Below are positions 59,843 to 64,000 of a stretch of DNA of 64,000 bases, one piece after another. The position numbers and the translations under genes are program-made. The notes below the pieces were generated by a model. That model was not told where the DNA came from and ran no database searches. It was given only the letters and a program-made list of their open reading frames with translations. How positions within the stretch are numbered: the stretch's first letter is position 1; each line of letters starts with the position of its first letter. Source of the DNA: Linnemannia hyalina (Eukaryota > Mortierellomycota > Mortierellomycetes > Mortierellales > Mortierellaceae); contig JAHRHY010000019.1 of the NCBI GenBank assembly GCA_019671135.1, positions 496,001-560,000 on the forward strand, given 5' to 3'.

Positions 59843-61603
59843 ATGTTCGCAAAGCACCGCACCACCGGCTATAACGGATACGCTGTACGTTTTGTCTTTT
59901 CACACTGCTCTTTCAGCTCGGTTCGAACAAAGGGGAACCACCCTGCGTTGGCAAGCGGGAAGCGGCGACGACATGAGAACTCTTTTTATGTTGGCTAACC
60001 TCTCGCCACCCTTCGTATTCCTCCTTGGCCATGGACATTCTCTGAATAGGTGCAATGGAGTCCATTTTTTGAACACAAGCTCGCAGTTGCCACTGCCTCC
60101 AACTTTGGACTTGTCGGGAACGGACGTCTTCATATTCTCAACGTCGGAGCCGGACCAGCAGGAGAAGTCATCAACACCGAGAGAGTGTAAGTTAGCTCTC
60201 TCTGTCTCCGGGGACTTTTCTATTTTTTTGCCCAACAAACCGACGGACAAACATTTTCATGATTTTTTGATCCGCGTCCGCACACGGAACACAAAAGTGG
60301 GAGCGAGACCTGATCGGCTCAGGGGAGCAATGGAAGAAAATAATTTTTGGTGCTGGCCAAAGTGAACCAATTGGAGATTGACCGTCACCTCAAGGAAGAC
60401 CGAAGGGAATGAGGAAATCAGACAGACAAGCTTCTTCCTTTCTTTTATCTCGGTCGCCGGCTTGTCGATTGAGCGCAGGCAACACGACCTCATTCGACAG
60501 CAACCTTTCTTTTCTTCACTGTCCCATTGATACGCTTCCATCAATTGATCACAACACTCAATGTCCAGCAGCTAACTCGTCGTGATTGTCCCGATCGAAC
60601 CAACCTTCTAGTTTTGATACACAGGATGGACTTTTCGATGTCTGCTGGAGCGAAGTCAACGAGAATCAATTGGTCACAGCCAGCGGCGATGGATCCATAA
60701 AACTCTGGGATACTACATTGGCTGTAAGTCAGGATACTGCCTTTGTCACTCAGCTCTTTGCGTTTCTGTGTGAAAGATGTGAACCGGTTTCGAAGTTTGA
60801 CACTTAACTACTACCCTTTTCTTGCGTCAATTAGGACTTTCCTATTCAAAACTGGCATGAGCACCAACGGGAGGTCTTTTCTGTCAACTGGAACTTGGTC
60901 AGGAAGGATTCGTTCCTGAGTGCATCCTGGGATAACACCATCAAGCTCGTACGTCTGTTTGTTCTTTTGTTCATGAGTGGTTTACGACTATGTTCAATTG
61001 TATCTCCTTACAGAGTAATGTGTTAATCCCTTTTTCGTCAATCGCTGGTGTGGATAATAGTGGAGCCAAAACAGTCCTCAGTCATTACAGACGTTCAAAG
61101 GACACTCCCACTGTGTCTACGCGGCAATGTGGTCGCCTCATTCACCTTCGCTATTTGCATCATGCTCTGGAGATCACACTGTCAAGCTTTGGGACACCAA
61201 CTCACCTGCACCTGTTCAGACGATTCTTGCACACGGCAACGAGGTGTTGACATTGGATTGGAACAAGTACCAGGATCACACTGTTGTGACAGGATCGGTT
61301 GATCACACCATCAAGGTGTGGGATCTGCGTCGCCCCGACCGTGAACTGAACTGCCTGAGAGGACACGAGTATGCTGTCCGCAAGGTCAAGTGCTCGCCTC
61401 ACAGTGGATCACTGGTGGCATCGACATCGTATGACATGACGATGCGAATGTGGGATATTACGACGGGTGATATGATTGAGATCCATGATGCCCATACGGA
61501 GTTTGTGCTTGGTGTTGACTTTAACCTGTACCGGGATCGGGAGATTGCGACCTGTGCCTGGGACGAGAGTGTCCATGTCTTTACGCCACGGTGTCTCATG
61601 TAA
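59843..61603 (+). CDS. PEX7: Peroxin 7, PTS2 import receptor (WD40)
   Basis: Five exons (59843-59884, 60050-60186, 60612-60723, 60835-60948, 61061-61603) join in phase to 315 residues, matching human PEX7 (323). The N-terminus [20 protein letters not shown] followed by [11 protein letters not shown] is the PEX7 signature. WD40 repeats follow: [89 protein letters not shown] and [11 protein letters not shown]7 is a cytosolic shuttle receptor that carries PTS2 cargo to the peroxisome with a PEX20/PEX5-type co-receptor. The acyl-CoA oxidase at 47.8 kb has a PTS2 and is a candidate cargo. Confidence 0.95.
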
Positions 61604-62504
61604 TGTGGGGTCTCGTGCTATAGCGTTCCTTCGTCGAGAACTCCCACCCTTTGCCGGATATAAAAGGGTAGTTGATAAGGTGGCGGAGGGAGAGGAGAAG
61701 AGAGACAGTGGAGAAGTAGGAGGGAGCAGAGGGTGTGTTCGGCTCCTAAAAATAAACAATTGACCTGTAATTTTAATCGTAGACTTGGTCCACGGATGAC
61801 CGACTAACCTTGCAGAACAAGATAGAGGAGAATGTTTTCCTTAAGAAGCTGAATCTCCGAAAGCATAGCGCCAGGTGGTGCATTGTCATTGTCTTTTGAG
61901 CTGGCCGTGAGCTACAATGAAATAGACAATTTTGTATGGTGAGCACCAATTTGATGTATACTAGGGGTTGAAAAAGAGGGGCGAACAAGAGAGGCGAGCG
62001 GGCGAAAGACGAGTTGAGTCTTCCGGCGAGTGAAACCCAGAGAAAGAAAGAATATGAGGGGGGCGAATTCATGGGAGATGACAATGGAGAGAGAGAGAGC
62101 AATGGTTTCGAGCACAAAGAAACAAAGAATGATATTTATTCGGGTCGCAATGTGCACCATTTCCGTCTCTCTTTCTTCTTTCTTTTCTTTCTCTTTCTGT
62201 TTCTTTTTCTCCGCTTTCACCTCTTTTTATCCATCCTCCTCTTTGTCAACCCACACTCTACCACACCGCCTGTTTCTCTCCCTTCCCATTCACTCTTGGC
62301 AAACAAGCTTCCTATTTATCGATTCGTCTGTCCATTGGCCCATACCTTGCAGCGCTACATTCCTTTCCCCGTTCTCTCTTGTGTTCCTGCACAAACAAAT
62401 TTTTCTATCTGTCCCACACAAACACAACATTGCCTTTTCCATATCGATAACAACCCCCTTTCCCCCTTTAGAAAGACAGCTCGGTCAGTCAGTGTGTGCC
62501 TGCC
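61604..62504. other. Region between PEX7 and the coiled-coil gene
   Basis: This holds the PEX7 3' flank, a TATAAAAG at about 61659 and a CT-rich stretch (62160-62500) that looks like the leader of the next gene. Open frames inside it are CT-repeat artefacts. Confidence 0.45.
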
Positions 62505-64000
62505 ATGTCGAACTCACCTCATCTCCACAGGGTTGCTCCTGTTGACTTCATCCCTTTCTCCTCTTTTACTTCTTCTTCTTCTTCTTCTTCCTCTCCTTCC
62601 TTCGCTTCCCCATCTCCCTCCTCTTCCTCATCCTCGCCACCAGCCGAATATACCTTCAACCGCACAAATAAGCACTACTCCATCAACACCACCGCTCTCA
62701 TCCTAAGAACAAGAAACGCCATCACCACAATACCAACAGCACCACCACCAAGAACGATAACCCCAACCAGCGCCGCCAGGCCGACCCCTATTTTTACTTC
62801 AAGGAACTTGCCGCTCCTCGCCAACAGCAAACGTGGAGGCGCCAGCTGCCCTCAGGGCTCCCTTCCCATGACCTCCTCCTCCTCGACGGACCTCTACAAT
62901 GCGAACAGGGCAACGGACGACAACAACGATTACGACCATAGGGGTACCTCCTTGCCCTCGCCTCCGCTTTCGTCCATGACCCCGACAACCCCATATTCAT
63001 CCCATTCACACCTTCGGACCAACTTTTCTCCAAAGACCTTGTCACTCTCCTCAACTTCGCCTTCATCGCCCCCGTCGTCCCACTATTCGCTTCAGGAACG
63101 CTGCGATGCTCTCCAAACAGAACTGTCGTCGGTTCGGATACAGCTTCAACAACAGGAACAAACCTCGACCGTGCGCGAAAAGCGTCTCTCTCAATACCAA
63201 CAACATTCGAGCAACACCCAAGTCTCCCTCCAGACCCTGAAACACCAACACGAACTGGTCTTGGCCCAACTATCCAAGATCCAGACCGATACGAGCCACC
63301 TCAGGTACGAGCTTGAAACAACCTCGACCGAGAACCGACAATTGAAGACCCAGGTCCAGGAACAAACACGGGAACTCAGGGAGGTCACCCTCGACCGAGA
63401 CTCGCTCTCGCTCGAAATGGTCGAATGTCATTCCGACAATGCCAAGTTCCTGAAGCGGTTACGGGGGTCGACGGATATGCTCGGCAGCCTGCAGGACGAA
63501 AACCGATCGTTGATTGAGCAGCTGAGGGAACTTCGGGCTCGGGTCACGGAATTGACCGAGGACAGGTCGAAGCTATCGGATACGCTTGAGCGAGAGCGGC
63601 AGAGAACGAGTCAGGCGACGCTTGGACTGGATGCTGTTGTGACAAGGTACAAGGATGAAGTCGAGCGGCTACAGGATCTTGTCTTGGCGATGGGACACAA
63701 GCATGTGCAGACTCAGACCCAGCTTTCCTTTTTGCAAAAGATTCAGCAACAGCAGCAACAGCAGCAGCAACAGCAGGCGATTCAGCAGGCGGAGGCGTCA
63801 TCGTTGTCGTCACAGAGCAAAAGTTTGTCTGGCGATCACAGCAGCAAGGCTCTTGTACACCACCAAAAGCACCCATCGGAGTCCTTCTCGTCATCATCGG
63901 CCCTGCACAGCCTAATCCAGTCACATTCATCAACACAGCCGCCTCAGCAGACGTTACATGGAGGTCTTGTCCTTGGAGACGGAGCATTGGCCTCGATCCT
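62505..64000 (+). CDS. Coiled-coil protein, 3' end outside window
   Basis: From ATG at 62505 the frame is open without a stop to the window edge, 498 codons and more. Residues 1-185 are Ser/Pro/Thr-rich and disordered, with a Ser run coded by TCT repeats (62568-62590). From about residue 190 a long coiled coil begins (HYSLQERCDALQTELSSVRI; LETTSTENRQLKTQVQEQTR; SLQDENRSLIEQLRELRARV). It ends in a Gln tract (about 63744-63777). A disordered His/Ser-rich stretch follows. No recognisable catalytic or targeting domain is inside the window. Scaffold or tether proteins often have this layout, but I do not recognise the family. No intron was needed in the visible part. Confidence 0.72.
   Translation, partial: MSNSPHLHRVAPVDFIPFSSFTSSSSSSSSPSFASPSPSSSSSSPPAEYTFNRTNKHYSINTTALILRTRNAITTIPTAPPPRTITPTSAARPTPIFTSRNLPLLANSKRGGASCPQGSLPMTSSSSTDLYNANRATDDNNDYDHRGTSLPSPPLSSMTPTTPYSSHSHLRTNFSPKTLSLSSTSPSSPPSSHYSLQERCDALQTELSSVRIQLQQQEQTSTVREKRLSQYQQHSSNTQVSLQTLKHQHELVLAQLSKIQTDTSHLRYELETTSTENRQLKTQVQEQTRELREVTLDRDSLSLEMVECHSDNAKFLKRLRGSTDMLGSLQDENRSLIEQLRELRARVTELTEDRSKLSDTLERERQRTSQATLGLDAVVTRYKDEVERLQDLVLAMGHKHVQTQTQLSFLQKIQQQQQQQQQQQAIQQAEASSLSSQSKSLSGDHSSKALVHHQKHPSESFSSSSALHSLIQSHSSTQPPQQTLHGGLVLGDGALASI
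63744..63777 (+). repeat. CAG/CAA polyglutamine tract
   Basis: Mixed CAG and CAA codons encode 11 consecutive Gln, followed by AIQQAE, in the coiled-coil gene. Confidence 0.85.

Overview
The window is nuclear DNA of a filamentous fungus. Nearly every protein gene carries GT-AG spliceosomal introns, mostly about 60-250 nt. Coding exons favour C-ending codons and the intergenic DNA is rich in CT/GA tracts. The gene set (MET1-type siroheme synthase, CNNM/MAM3, CLPX, PRP43, BFR1, ATP2, acyl-CoA oxidase, PEX7) is fungal. The style fits an early-diverging lineage, and Mortierellomycotina (Mucoromycota) is my best guess. That placement is inferred from overall style, not from a search.

Layout. 1-1.3 kb: the 3' end of ORC4. 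2.8-4.5 kb: a NET-domain protein with no visible bromodomain. 5.1-6.8 kb (-): an intronless F-box/LRR gene. 7.4-10.1 kb (-): a CNNM/MAM3 transporter-like protein. 11.0-12.9 kb: a MET1-type siroheme enzyme. 15.1-18.4 kb (-): mitochondrial CLPX. 19.0-21.6 kb (-): the DEAH helicase PRP43/DHX15. 22.0-22.5 kb: a small two-segment membrane protein. 22.5-34.0 kb: about 11.6 kb in which I could not support any gene; it contains seven ACGCGT boxes. 34.1-36.0 kb: a 2-oxoglutarate/Fe(II) dioxygenase. 36.6-37.7 kb (-): ribosomal protein eL18. 39.3-40.6 kb: CCDC124. 41.0-43.0 kb (-): BFR1, with an apparent 1-nt deletion. 43.7-46.3 kb: ATP2, with a 1.1-kb intron between presequence and enzyme. 47.8-50.4 kb: an acyl-CoA oxidase with an N-terminal PTS2. 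50.9-52.1 kb: a short-chain dehydrogenase. 52.3-53.4 kb (-): a GPI-type surface protein. 54.4-59.1 kb (-): a 17-exon secreted alpha/beta-hydrolase. 59.8-61.6 kb: PEX7. 62.5 kb to the end: a coiled-coil protein that leaves the window.

How the genes relate. Most are unlinked housekeeping genes. The notable functional pairing is the PTS2-bearing acyl-CoA oxidase and PEX7, the PTS2 import receptor, about 10 kb apart. ATP2 and CLPX act in mitochondria. eL18, CCDC124 and BFR1 all act on ribosomes or mRNPs and lie side by side. The MET1-type gene has a TCACGTG sulfur-regulator-like site upstream.

Exon boundaries were set by hand from splice consensus, reading-phase agreement and recalled family motifs. 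No alignments or searches were run. No tRNA, rRNA, CRISPR array, transposon or centromere/telomere sequence could be supported.
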